A stretch of DNA of 64,000 nt from Numida meleagris (Eukaryota > Chordata > Aves > Galliformes > Numididae), in assembly GCF_002078875.1 (NCBI RefSeq), contig NC_034414.1, positions 22,808,616 through 22,872,615 of the forward strand, in the 5' to 3' direction. The position numbers were made by a program, and so were the translations under genes. Every line of letters starts with the position of its first letter. Within the stretch, counting starts at the first letter, position 1. Below are positions 12,931 through 25,400 of this stretch, one piece after another. The notes under the pieces were generated by a model. The model was not told where the DNA came from, made no database searches, and worked only from the letters and a program-made list of their open reading frames with translations.

Positions 12931-15900
12931 AGGATAAAATAAAAATCATTGGAAAATGCGTTTTTTTTAAAGTTAATTTTCTTTTATCAAACTCCCTCCT
13001 TAGAACACATGTAGCTTATCTGCACAATTAAATATTCTTTAGCTCATGCTAATTTAATAGCCTGCTGCTAGAAATCAGCAGCTAGGTTAATTACGTGGGA
13101 GATGAATGCCACAAGTTCAAATATTTTGTACTAGCTGCTGCAACCTTTATTTTATGAAGGTGCAAGAACCACTAGGTTTTATGAAACCTTTTTTTTGTTA
13201 GCCTTCTCTCAGTAAAATTCTTTTTCTGACTCAGTCTGTTTGCAGCAATTGCTCCTGTCAATAGGAAATTCTTCTGAATCCTTATCCTCTAGTTTTTCAG
13301 TACTACTTTCTGACCTTGGAATGTAGTAATAGGTATTGTGTGCCTACTGAAATAGAATAAGGAAGCTGTTCCAACTGAGAAATTTGTGTGATACTGGAAT
13401 AGCAGAAATGTAATGAATGTGCTTGAACAAGGTATGTTTCCTTGCGTTTAGAGACCAGTGACAGGATTTACTGCATTAACCGTAGCTCAGACAATGACAA
13501 GAGGAGAAAGACATTAGTTCAAACTTTTCATACTTTCTATATGTTCTGTGAGAATTTCTACATCTTAGTCCTACCTATCCCAATAATCCCAATAATCCTG
13601 CACCCTAAAACTGTGGCAAACCCAACAACGATCCCACTGAAAGATTTTCATCCCCAAATCCTCCACTCCTGCTCCCAAGCGGGGTTTCCTGTGAATTTGA
13701 CTTGAGCCATCTCTATGCCATGATACTTCTTGCACTTCCAGGGATATTCCCTGGAGATCTTGTACTTGCCTTTTTCAGCAACGTTACGTCAGTGGAGTTG
13801 CTTTTTTGCCTGCAGCCTGGTCCCACTGCAGCTGTTCCACCACCAGAAAACATACTTTCTTTCCTATGAAAATGGGTCTGGTCTTGCTATGATGCTGATA
13901 TAGCCACGTGGTCCATGTAAACCTTGTATTGTCATCTTCAGAAAATGAAGAGAAACAGGAAGGATAAAAACCTCAACACCTAAGCAACCAGATGATTGCT
14001 TCTACTGTTACCATGGGTAAAGCTGCTGCTTTTAATCCCTCTTATATTTTCTTCTTTTATCCCCAGTGGTTCAGTCTGAAGTCTGTGCTATTCATGTGGC
14101 TGCAGGAAAGGAGACAGCTTCCAGAAAAGGTGAGAAGAGTACGAAAAAGAGGAGTTGAAAACTGATGGCTTTTTTTTTCCTCTTATTTTTCTGTATTGGT
14201 AGTTTAAGGAATACTTCCCAATTTATTGAAAGATGTTTACTAGGTAACTCAGGAGGGGGTAGATTTGATTTTTGTATGCATTGTGTATGATGTTGCCAGC
14301 AGAGGTAAGAAAGAAATAATGCCATTTTAAGTCTCTGCTGAGATCTCCTCTAGAGTACAGCCCCAGTCATCCATATTGAAGTAAGGTAATCCGAACTGAA
14401 AGATGTGCAAGGAAGGACAAGTTGGTGATAGGAAGAGAGTGTACTCTGCAGGAGGCTGGTAAAGGTGTGTGTACACTGCATTGCTGCACTGTACAGAGAC
14501 CTGAGTAGCCATGAGGGAGTTAGTTCAATATTTGAAAGCAATAGAATGATGTCAGCATTTTGTTGCAGCTAACTACTTGTGTGTGCTGAGTGGCAACACT
14601 AATTAGCGCAGGCACCATGCAGTGCTAATGCAAGTACACAAAACTAAGCAAATATGGGTGAGATGAGCCAGGTGAATACACTGTTGTGCTTCAGGCTAGC
14701 CCTATTACAGAGATTAGATCCAGAAGGAGCTTGGCTAACTTAGCTTTCTGAAGAAAGCTGAAAGGACAGTCGTTCACTCTTTATAAATATGTAGGTGGGA
14801 AATCACTAGAAAATGAGAGAGATCAAGTGAGCTAAAGAGCTGCCTTGACATAATAAAAAATTGGGAAGGAATTTCCTTGTTTAATTGTGTATTTGAAAAG
14901 GTAGTTAGGGACCTTCATATGTTGACATTGGTACTTATTTTGGAGGTAATTTAAATATAAGAATTGTAAGAAAATCTAAGAAATCTAAAACCAAAAAGAG
15001 CACTTCTGTAATGTCAGTGGCTCTGATCCCTCTAGAGGCACCTAATGAAGTCTAAAAAACTGTGTCAAACTGCCCCGCAAATGCCTGAAATTTGCTTTTC
15101 TTTTTATGGTTATAAGCTTATGGTTATGAGTATCTAATCTGAAAAAATAGTTCAGAAATATGAACGCACTAATTCCCTATTTATCGCCTTGGAAAGTAAT
15201 GCTAATTAGATCTGAAACATGAAATTTTAATAGCTAAGTGTTTGAGAGAAGGAAGGGAAAAGATACTGGATGTGAAATTCAGACTAGAATTTGCTGCTGG
15301 GAGGAAGAAGGAAAGGGTAAAAAGCACTGTCAGGGAGAAGGGGAAGAGGAAAATGTTGAACTGTTGTTGGTTGTGAAGGGCAAATCACTTTCAGTACAGT
15401 CCTGAGAGCTATAATGAGGCACTTAAGACAGTAGGAAAAAGAAAATAGAATTACACAGCCATGAGAAATAAATGAAATTACACAGTTTTACATGAAGGAG
15501 TGTAATTTACCTTTAGACAGCCTGTTGAAGTCTACTGCCCTAATTTTCTACCAGAGCCAGCAGAAAATAACTGAAGCATTTGAAATTTGGACTTCCCAGC
15601 TAAGTTTGACACAGAGAATAAGCATTTTCTGCTTTGGTTGAAAAGCTGAGGGTGCCCATTTGTTGCTCCTTTCCAAGCAGGTTTCCAGCAATGGCAAACA
15701 CTGAAAGTTTTGACACTTCACTTGCTCTGAAATCTTTAATTACAGTTGGACATGAGATTGCAAAGAGCCTTCATGACCCAAGGTCTTAACTGTTCAGAGT
15801 AAATACAGTGTACGTGAGAATTGTGCACTGTGGGTACTAGTGGAGATCCTATTTGTCAGTTCTGATAATGAGAAATAAAAGAGTTCACTTGGTTATTACA

Positions 15901-17727
15901 ATCTCTAAAAGAAAGCTTTTATGCATTGCAGCATTTCATGTGTGGCTGTAAATTAAGTTGGAGAAGGGTTAATGTTAATCCATCTGAGTTCAAGTTTGCT
16001 ACAGAGTGCCATGAGCTTAATTTGACACAGTTTTGATTCAATTTTCAAATCTTTGTGTAATGATGATCTGTTTCTGGTACTGTGTAAGCAAATGCTTGGT
16101 TATTATCTGCACATCACTTGAGAGAGGCCAGAGCACAGAAAAGAAAAATTCTGTTAATTTTTTTTCCAACAACATAACTTACCTTCACATTTATTGAATC
16201 TGTGTTTCAAGAAGAAAAGAAAAACAGCTACATAACCAGTTATTCGTCTTTTCATAACTGAAGATAACTGTAAAGGAGTTAAATCATGCATCTTCTTTCT
16301 TTCTTCAGCAAAACTAGTACCTGGAATATATGCTCTGTGGGACAGTGATATTTCAGAAACATAGTTAATTCCACTTTTTTGTCCCCAGCCCCCTTTCAGA
16401 TGAAGAGGCAAAACAAGATTAGTCCTAAAGAAATATATATAAGTGTTTGTGTTAGGTTCATAGGTGCTGATACAACCATACTTTAAGAAAAGAAAATCTA
16501 GATTTCATTTACATAGTTCTCTGCCACAAGCAAGCTTGTTTTTTGAAATGCAAAACAAGCAGTACATAAATCTTTACCAATAATTTGGTAAGAATATCTA
16601 AGAAAATCAAAATGAAAGCAATGTTACAATAGCAAAGAAAGTTACCTTTCTGAAAGTTTATAAACAGGATGGATAGGATGTAAGTCACCAAGCGAGTGAG
16701 AGTGACTTCAAATTTGCACATTACACCTGTGAGATGAATTGATGGAGCATAAACACCTGTTTATCCGCGGTTTGTTATAGATCATTAGTGATCTAGTTAA
16801 AACTCTGCTCTTGTGAGTCTGGCAATCTTCCTTTTTGGATGTGAAAATTAGATTCTTTTAAAGACAGTCATTAAGAAATAAATTTGTGGAACTTTTTTTT
16901 TTATGCCTAGCCAGTACCTAACCAGAAGAGGAAAGTAAAAAGTAAGTATGATAGCAAGGCATGTTCATGAAGAGGAAATGCAATAAATGGAACAAAGTAC
17001 AGTTTCCTTGGTCTCAAACCTTTCTGATTACAAAATTCCCAGTGAGGGAAGACCAAATGGTATCCATTCTAACGATTCATTGACTTTCTTCCTTCATTTA
17101 AACCCCAGGAAACTCAGGAATTCCTCTGGCTTCAAATAGTACTGAAGTAATTCAACTAAAATGATTTATGGAAGTGAAAATGTGACTGTAGCAGACCTAA
17201 AAAGGATTAAAAAACACACTCCAATCAGAATTCATTGCATGAATTCTGTTCTTCCATCCACAGTTACTGTGCACAGATCAGCCTGCTTAGTTTGCATAAG
17301 TGAACAGTGCTCCTGGCAAAAGTACTGTATTTACACAGGAACAGGAATTTCAGATGACACAGCAGAATTCACAATCTGTGTTTTCCTCCATGTATCCCAG
17401 TCTGGGTGTGTATGTTGAATTACGCATAAGTACTCTTATTCTGGTTTGTTGATTATTATAGGAAAGAGAAAAGAGAGAGGTGTTACTAACCCCCTTGTGA
17501 TGTTACGTCATCTCCTCAGGCTGGCTGTGATCTGTTGCTACCTACATAGGAAAGAATAATAAATGTTGAAGGTGAGTCAGAAGGGGTTTCACCATGTTTT
17601 TTAGTGTTGCAGTATGTGTACACATTCCTCTTGTACTTCTTAAGGCATGCCCTGGCCTTTCAGGCTGAACTTTCTGCCACATTTTCACTCCTCAAAGTCT
17701 CAATAGTATCAGGTTGTCAAAATGAAT

Positions 17728-17769
17728 AAAGCTTTTGTAACACCTCAATGATGAGGTGTTTTCTGCTTT
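17728..17769. repeat. Compact hairpin (9-bp perfect stem plus outer arms)
   Basis: AACACCTCA (17739-17747) and its exact reverse complement TGAGGTGTT (17752-17760) flank a 4-base ATGA loop. Outside an unpaired interval, AAAGC (17728-17732) and GCTTT (17765-17769) also pair. An AATAAA lies at 17725-17730, overlapping the outer arm. The inner stem is more GC-rich than its surroundings. It is too short for a typical miRNA precursor, and it is not a bacterial-type terminator in this genome. It may be a chance structure or a remnant of a small palindromic element. Confidence 0.55.
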
Positions 17770-18790
17770 ATGTTTTTTAAGCTTAAGGAAGGTCAAATCA
17801 GGTAACAGCTACAGTAAGTGAAATATTTTACAAGCTATTAACTGTTTTTTAGCACTGTAGAAGGATGTCAGTTGGCTTCCCATTGTCCTTATTTTCCTTT
17901 TAATTCATCTCAATATGCACAATTACCCACTGAGCGACTGAGAAAGGTATACTTTACTATACTTGTGTTTTAGTTCTGTGATTCTTGGCCTCAAAGTAGG
18001 GCAATTAGGGCTGCAAAGGTATATAAGATTTTTTCTGAACCAATTATCTATTTTTTAAGGAAATTTAGCTGTGTCTGAAGGTTAGGGTCTCATTAAATTA
18101 AGCCCTGTCTTGTCAGATCTTCCCTTTTTGAAAAAGTTATAAATTCCATCATCTCCAGCTTATGCCTATTGGACAGTGCATCCCATAAAAATGAGATGTA
18201 GGTTTTCTTTTTATTTTAACCCCGTCTTAGAATAATTGGGTCCTGGATCTAATGTGTAGATTTTCTGGTCATGGTTTCTTCTGTCAAGTTGGTTTATGAA
18301 ACTATTTCTAGTAGTAGTCCATGGAAGCCAGTATTACATAGCAGCTTCTCTCTCTACGCTGCCTTACTTGCTCCTGTGTCTCAAGGACAAACTCCGAGGA
18401 CAACAGAAGTGGCATGGAAGAAGCATGTGAAGTTGTATCCCACTATGTATCTCTTCCATCTCAGAGCTTTTCTCTGAGCAGAGGACTCCAGTGACTGCTG
18501 AAGCATGGAACCTGCTTGTATGATCCTTGCAAGAGGTCACAGGGAAAATCTAAAGACTGCATTGCTGCAAAATGGTAAACCGTATATATGTATTTAAAAA
18601 TGTAGGGAAAAAAAGTTTTTGTGCAACCATAGGTTAGCTCAGTATTACCTCAATGTTATGCATGAGGATATTGCCTATGAAAGAGATATCACCGTTATAG
18701 TTCTTCTCTCTTCTCACCCCAGATGATCATCTACATCTTCATGTCTGGTTTGGACACCTTCTGGCAATCTATAAAAAAACCAAGCCAAGA

Positions 18791-20087
18791 GTTGTGCTCT
18801 TCAACATCTTTATCAATGACATAGACAGTGGGATCAAGTGTATCTTCAGCAAGTTTGCTGATGACACCAAGCTGAGTTGTGCAGTTGGCACAATTGAAGG
18901 AAGGTAGAGAATAGTAAGAGGTGATTTTATCACTGTTTATAAGTATCTGAGATGCAGGAGTCAAATGGATATAGATAGGCTCTTTTCAGTGGTGTGCAGA
19001 GACAAAATAAGGGGTAATGAGCAAAAAACTGCAACACAAGAAGATCCATAAAAACATGGAAGAGAACTTCTTTACTGTGAGGGTGACGGAGTGCTGGAAC
19101 AGGCTTCCCAGAGTAGTTGAGAAGTCATCTTCCCTGGAGATATTCAAAACCTAATTGGATGCTTTTCTGTACAACCCACTGTAGTGAGCCTGCTTTAGCA
19201 GGGGGGCTAGAGTTGATGATTCCCAGAGGTTCCTTCCAATCTCTATGATTCTGTGAACCTGTGTGATGGGATGCCATCCAGAGGGACCTGGACAGGCTTG
19301 AAAAGTTGGCCCATGTGAATCTAATGACATTCAATAAGGCCAACTGCAAGGTGTTGCACTTGGTTTAGAGTGATTCCAGATATGTTTTACAGGATGGGGG
19401 AAGAACTCATTGAGAGCAATCCTGCTGAGAAACATTTAAGTCCTGGTGAACAAAAAGCTTGACATTAGCCAGGAGTATACAATTGCAGCCCAGGTGGTCA
19501 ACTGGACTGCATCAAAATATGGATGGCTACAGGGTGAGGGAGGTGATTGTCCCTCAAAAGGCCACATCTGGAGTACTGCATTCAGGCCTGTGGCCCCCAG
19601 CACAAAAAAAGATGCAGAGCTGCTTATGTGGGTCCAGAGAAAGGCCATGGAGGAGGCTGGGGGGACCTCTTTTATGAAGGAAGGCTGAGGGAGCTGGGTT
19701 GTTTAGTTTGGAGAAGAGAAGGCTCAGAGGAGACACCACTGCAGCCTTCCAGTACTTGAGGGGATCTTAAAAACAGGAGGGAGGATGACATTCTACACAG
19801 TCTGATAGTGATAGGACAAGGGGGAATGACTATAAACCAGAAGACTAGAGATTTAGATTTAGATTAGATGTTAGAAAAGAATTCTTTACTCATAGGGAGG
19901 TGAGGCACTGGAACGGTTTGGCCAGTGAAGCTGCAGATGCTCCATTCCTGGAAGCATTCAGGGCCAGATTGGATGGGGCTCTGGGCCAGCCTGATCTAGT
20001 CGGTGGCAGCCCTGCTTGTGTCAAGGGGTTGGAACTAGATGATCGTGAAGGTCCCTTCCAACCTAAGCCATTCTGTGATTCTATGGA
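18791..20087 (+). mobile_element. CR1 LINE (host copy), split by another CR1
   Basis: This is a plus-strand CR1 in two blocks, 18791-18904 and about 19268-20087. The first block encodes the reverse transcriptase active-site segment: FINDID, then the FADD motif at 18854-18865. The second block resumes at the point expected from the copy at 52.6 kb (GCCATCCAG..GACCTGGACAGGCT) and runs through the polymerase C-terminus (LDISQ; RHWN; LEAFRARLDGAL). It ends in the 3' UTR and an ATTCTGTGATTCTATG tail. The copy is 5'-truncated just upstream of the FADD motif and has many stops and frameshifts. It keeps the uncontracted GGAGAAGAGAAGGCTC at 19710-19725, unlike the 43.0 and 53.1 kb copies. The interval 18905-19267 belongs to the nested element. 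Confidence 0.92.
18905..19267 (+). mobile_element. Nested CR1 LINE (CR1-Y-like 3' end)
   Basis: A 5'-truncated CR1 of a different subfamily sits inside the host CR1 in the same orientation. Recognisable landmarks are the CTCTTTTCAGTGGTG segment, ACTTCTTTACTGTGAGGGTG, the shared 'TGGAACAGGCT.CCCAGAG' stretch, GAGATATTCAAAACC, and a 3' UTR with TTTAGCAGGGGGGCTAGA. It ends TCTATGATTCTGTG plus a decayed second tail unit, just before host sequence resumes at about 19268. The subfamily label rests on remembered consensus features and is less certain than the CR1 call. The left junction could lie anywhere from 18905 to 18915. Confidence 0.85.
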
Positions 20088-21600
20088 GATGTGTCACAGA
20101 AACAGAAATATTGAAAAGGACAAAATAAGGTTAAAGTAGCTCAGTGAACTGTATAGTGGACTATATTACATATGTAAGTATATGCACTTCTGATACATTT
20201 CCCTGTGGCCCACTGATCTTTAGGAATGTATTTAAAGACTTTACTAAACTTTTCTTGCGGGTATGCCCCACAGACAAGTCTCAAATGCTTACAGCTTCTC
20301 AAATGCTCAAATCAAAGTAACTAGAGTTCATTCTCTTTGCTTCAGTGGCGATTACTTCCATGTCATATTGCACATCTGACCTACATTTTGGCTTCAACTG
20401 TCTTTCCTTAGCCACAGAATTATTCTTTTTTAAATGATAAAAAAAAAAAATGTTTACTGTCTTTTCACTTTTGCTTAGCTTAAAAAAAAAGAATAATTCT
20501 GAAGTACTTATGGCATCAGTGCTCTGGTCATAGTTATTCAAATATTTTAACCAGTTGAGTATGGCATATCACATCCTGGAGCAGGAGAAAATCCATTAGT
20601 TGTGCTGGGAATTCATTATTTTCATTAACTGTAATCAGAGTGCATGAGAGGATCATATGGGAGAGTCTCACAGTCAACACCTGCGATATGACAAGTATCT
20701 GCAGCACAAGACTGATCCTGGGAAATCTGAAAGACTTACGGTAGCATGTGCCAAGAGTATGATCTGATAACTTTGAAGCATTGGTTTAGAAAGAATTTTT
20801 AGTTCATGCTGGGCTGGTTTAAGATTATGCTACCCTGGCTTGCCTTTTATTTGAAGAGAGTTAGACTCTCCCAAGAACATTTTTTTTCTAGTGTGACCTG
20901 ACTGAAAAAATCAGTCATGATGGGAAACAACACTGGAAGAAAAACCAAATATGTAAAAATACTAAATGAAGGTTTCTTTCACAAAACGCAGTGATTTCTT
21001 TTTTTACTTTATACTATTTATAATTTTGTTTCAAGACATGATGGAAAGTACATTCATTTTCATCATTAGTGATGTGTAAAATTTGCTGCTATCACTCCTG
21101 TTACTAGACATTTTTATTGTGGAAAATGGAAGGTAATTGGTACCTTAGGCAGGCCACAAATCTTTCCTGGCAGCACTGTATCACACATAGTATATGTATT
21201 GCAAAAATTACTTGATTCAAGATGAATATTATATTCATGGAGTCCTGCCATAAATCTCTCCAAATTCTACATGCATTATTGCCATCAAGTCAAAAGATGA
21301 GTTTCTGTCAGTCTACTTGACTATGTGTGCTCCTTATTTAGATGATAGTCATTCTAAAACCTCTTCTAAAAATGATGTATATTGCCTATTATGTCTACTG
21401 GAAGAGACTTTAAAAGGCAGAATTCAATAATATTGGGCTAAACTGTTACTTTTATTTACTTTCTTAGGATTGTAAATCCTCAGCTACATGGTGTTTCCTA
21501 CTTCATTATCTTTGTGAATGAAAACTAATGAGAGTGTAGTCCTTACGCATTGGTGAGACTGTCTTTCTGTACATTTGAGATGCTCCGTATTGTTAGTATT

Positions 21601-21662
21601 AAGGTTAATTAGGTTCATTTAATCTAATTAAATAAGGTAATAAGGTTAATTAAATTAGGTTC
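21601..21662. repeat. Spaced direct repeat in AT-rich sequence
   Basis: AAGGTTAATTAGGTTC (21601-21616) recurs at 21642-21662 with a 5-base AAATT-like expansion. The intervening bases are TTAAT-rich. This looks like a local duplication with divergence. Confidence 0.6.
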
Positions 21663-22419
21663 AAAACTTCTCTAACAAATACATTTTCTCAGTATTCTCT
21701 GAAAGAGAGGGCATCTGGATTTGATATAATGATTTTGATTTCCCATTGCAACTTGTATTTATAAGCTTGTGCAAAATTTTTGTACTTAAAGAATTGTAAA
21801 TTCCCATCATTCTTCTTACATGCATGAGCTTCAGGGAGAAGATAATACCAAATGAACAATTTTTTGCTGACTAAAACTGATTATACCACCTCAGAACTTC
21901 AGATGGTCTTTGCAGCTCAGAGAAGGTCTGCTCATGGTTTCTGGGGCCGAATGCCTTAATATTGTCTGTTTATGTCTGTGGTTTGCAGTAACAAATACTT
22001 TCCATCCTCCTCTGGCAGCAGAGTTGAGTCACTTGAAATTGATAGGAGATATTTTGTTTTGAAAGAAGCATAAACTTTAAGTGAATCTGTCCCTCCTGTG
22101 ATGGTTCATATCAAGGAACTGTGTGGCTTTGACTTTAGGCTTTGCCTTGACAACATCCTCCTAAGACAGTTTACTAACAGTGTCCTCTAGGTATTCACAT
22201 CTAGTATCTACGTACAAATCTCAGTGGGAAATTTCATTCTGTAGAAGTGACTTGGCCAATGTTATTTTCAGTTCAATCTGAATTATGTCAGAATGTTCAG
22301 AAAATGCATTTTCAAGAGAAGTAACAGTTTTGCACATGAAAAAGAGTCTTTGTGAAAATAAACCACCACAGCTGGCAAAATTCAAAATTTACCCTCTTCA
22401 CAGTGTCATAAAATGTTGC

Positions 22420-22436
22420 TTTTTTTTTTTTTTTTT
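22420..22436 (-). repeat. T17 homopolymer
   Basis: A run of 17 T. Read on the minus strand it is an A tract, but no AATAAA precedes it there, so it is a simple repeat rather than a retroposed tail. Confidence 0.85.
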
Positions 22437-25400
22437 GGCACCACAATTTCTTTCATTGAATTTGGACTGAGAGAAAAAGAACAGAGAGCAAGCTACAGCT
22501 AGGTGGTGCCTATAATCCCCTGCTGCAGAATGACCAAGTATCCATGTGTTTGACTTAAAAGAACTTCCTATCAAGACCTGTTTCTTGCTAGCACAGGAAA
22601 TAAAATCACACACATCATCATAAAAACTTCCATCTAGGAAGATGCACCTATGAACACAAAAGCTAGAAATAAGAATTTCAGCATCTGCTGGCAAAACACA
22701 TATTCAAAGTAAATGTGCAGGAAGATTCATGAGATGATTCTTTGCTATGATTTTTTTTTTTTTCAGTAGAAAAATTGAGAACCTGCAAAACTGTTACGGT
22801 TTTATGATTTTTGTTATTGGTACTCCACATCATAACATCATGTAGTACACTGGGAGTTAAAGAGTTAATGCTCCAGTTCCATGGATTTCTATAGTTCTGA
22901 GTATACCTTTCTCAGAATAAGAATTACAAATTCCATAGAACTTCACTGTTTCGTTTCCATTTTCCATTTAGAGGGAAAGGTAAAATTGACTGGGAGTCAC
23001 GAGACTACTCTTATTTTTCTGTTTGTGTGCTCCCTAGCTGCCCCACCTTCAGCATTAGAGTAAGGCCTTCAGTTTTGGGTACTCTCTCATTTATTTTATT
23101 TATTAACTTCAATTCCAATTATATTGTTTTATATTATCTCTTAGTCCACTGTCATATTTAGTAAATTATTTTTCTCCCTTATCTCATTGCCACTGCTTTG
23201 TTCTTAGGCCCATCTCCCTACCTTTTTTCCTGCCCCCTTCCCCCTATCCCAGGGTGTGGGTCTGTGGGTCCCTCCACCCCATTACTCAGGGAACCGGGCT
23301 GGAATCAGTAAGAAAAACTCATGAAGAGTAACTGGAAAAGGATTTAGCATGTTATTTGGGGAAAAAAAAAGAAACAAATAGGAATTCAGACTCTTGATAA
23401 CAACTGTTTTGGAAGTGCCTGATCTTTTCATTAGTACTCCACTAATTCCATTAAAAAATGCTATTATGACTGTACAATCAAACTGCATGGAGGGAGCACT
23501 GGATGCTATATTAAAATGTATGAATTATGTGTATGAGAGAATATAAAAAGATGAAAACATACAAGGATATGAATATTATTAAAGCTAGTGAGAACATTCT
23601 AGTCATTTAGGGATCTAACTGGCACAGATCAGACAACTAATTGCAAAACCTTGGGTTAAGAGGCAAAGAGAAACTGAAGGCAGAGATCAAAATGACAACA
23701 GTACCACTGCAGATATGGATACTCAGAGAAGAAATGGACAGTTGCAGACAAATTTGAAGACCAGGGCTCAAGTCAACATGATGCCAGAAAATATTTGCAG
23801 TGTAGGAGAAACACTGATAGTGTAAGATAAGTGAGTAAAACTGAAGATTTTTCTTACTTGAAGGCTTATTATAGTTAGCCAAGGAATCATATAAAATAAT
23901 TACATGAGTAAATAACAAATATTTAAAGATGCAGCTCTTAAGATTACATAGCATAAGGTGTATAATTCATGTAGACATGTAACATTTTGGAAGGCAGAAA
24001 ACTAGAAAAACTGAACTAAATATCAGAAATGTGTTCCAGGATATCAGGAGGCTTTTTAAGGAGAACAGAATAATAGAGGAAAAGCCTGACATTCATGCCC
24101 TTTGGAAAATAAGTCTGTGGAATTTTCAGGACTGGGATGTGATCATTAGATTGTTACACAATGACAATGAAAAAGATACACAAAAATCATCAGAGGACTG
24201 AAAAGTGAATGGAAGAGCACCAACACATAGGAAGATTTGAAGATTTTTCAACTGAAAGAACAAAAGTGAAATTCAGTAATATGTTCATACTGATAATGCA
24301 AGAAAAGCATGCCTTTGAGGCAGAACAGGTTCAAAAGGAACTTGTTTTCATCTCTGTGAAATAACCTTTGCAGAATATACTACAATCAAGCAGTGTTTAC
24401 ATGTATCCACTTTCCATAGAGATTATATACTTCAAGAAATAAAATTATACAGTTCAGTGATAATTTATTTGGCAGTGAGGTTAAGCATTCTGCAATTTAA
24501 TTTGCATATAAATGTATTACTACTGATATAGATTATCACCAGTTCAATTATTTGATGGAAGATGATGCCTAAGTATTATGTACGAAATATATTCACAAAG
24601 AATTCCCAAGCTGAGGTGGCTGAACTGCAGGACATACCCCTGCTAAAATGGTCCATGTTGCTAATCTGAGGGTAGCCACCATCTAGAAATCTGGGGGTTC
24701 TTTTAACGTACCATATCCCAAGTAGTTTCTGAACTTTGGTGGCTCCTACACTTTTTTTATAGATTGAGAATTCAAAGTATATTAAAGTTTATACTGTTAA
24801 TATTTAGAACCGATTGAAAGTAGAATTTGGGCAGAAGACCCAAGAAAGACATTCATGAAAGAGTCAAGCTTAGCGAGTGGAAACTTGTTGTTGGAAGCCC
24901 ATAATGAATATTTAAAACAGCAGTACTTAACATTGTGCAGATTCCTCTAGCAATAATAAATATCACATGAAACTAAGGTTTTTCTCTACTTTTTGTCTTT
25001 GTATGACAAAAACGTCCCTACTTGCTTATAACTAGTAAGGCTGATAATCTTAGAAAGTATAGACTGAAAATCCTCTTAATTCACACAGTCCATTTATGCA
25101 GAGAAAAATACATTACTGTCTGATAGGAATATGGTGTGCTAGACTCAATTTTTATCATTTAATACAAGCTTTTTAATGTTTTGCATCCTTGAGAGGCAGT
25201 TCCATTCCATTAATTCCACAACTCAAAAAGTTTGCTAGTATTTTGAATAAATTCCAGCTGCTTAATCCCAGTTTCATCTTTGTGTTCTACCCCATTGCTC
25301 TTGAAGTCTGCAGCGATATTTTCAGCTCCTTACTGTAACTTGATTAGATGCTGTTAATACTGAGCACAAAGCCTACAAGAAATAGCAGTCTCTGTGCTTC

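Larger units (their letters stand above)
12521..18790. other. Unique AT-rich non-coding DNA, no gene seen
   Basis: Over 6 kb without a recognisable repeat or exon. It contains an (AAT)n microsatellite near 12.91 kb and a compact hairpin at 17.73-17.77 kb. Open frames are short (the longest about 87 codons) and show no family resemblance. Confidence 0.65.

Noticed and set aside
13540..13705. C-rich, Ile/Pro-rich frame resembling a mitochondrial insertion
   Set aside because: The translation and nucleotide sequence do not match any mitochondrial gene segment I can recognise. The resemblance is only compositional.
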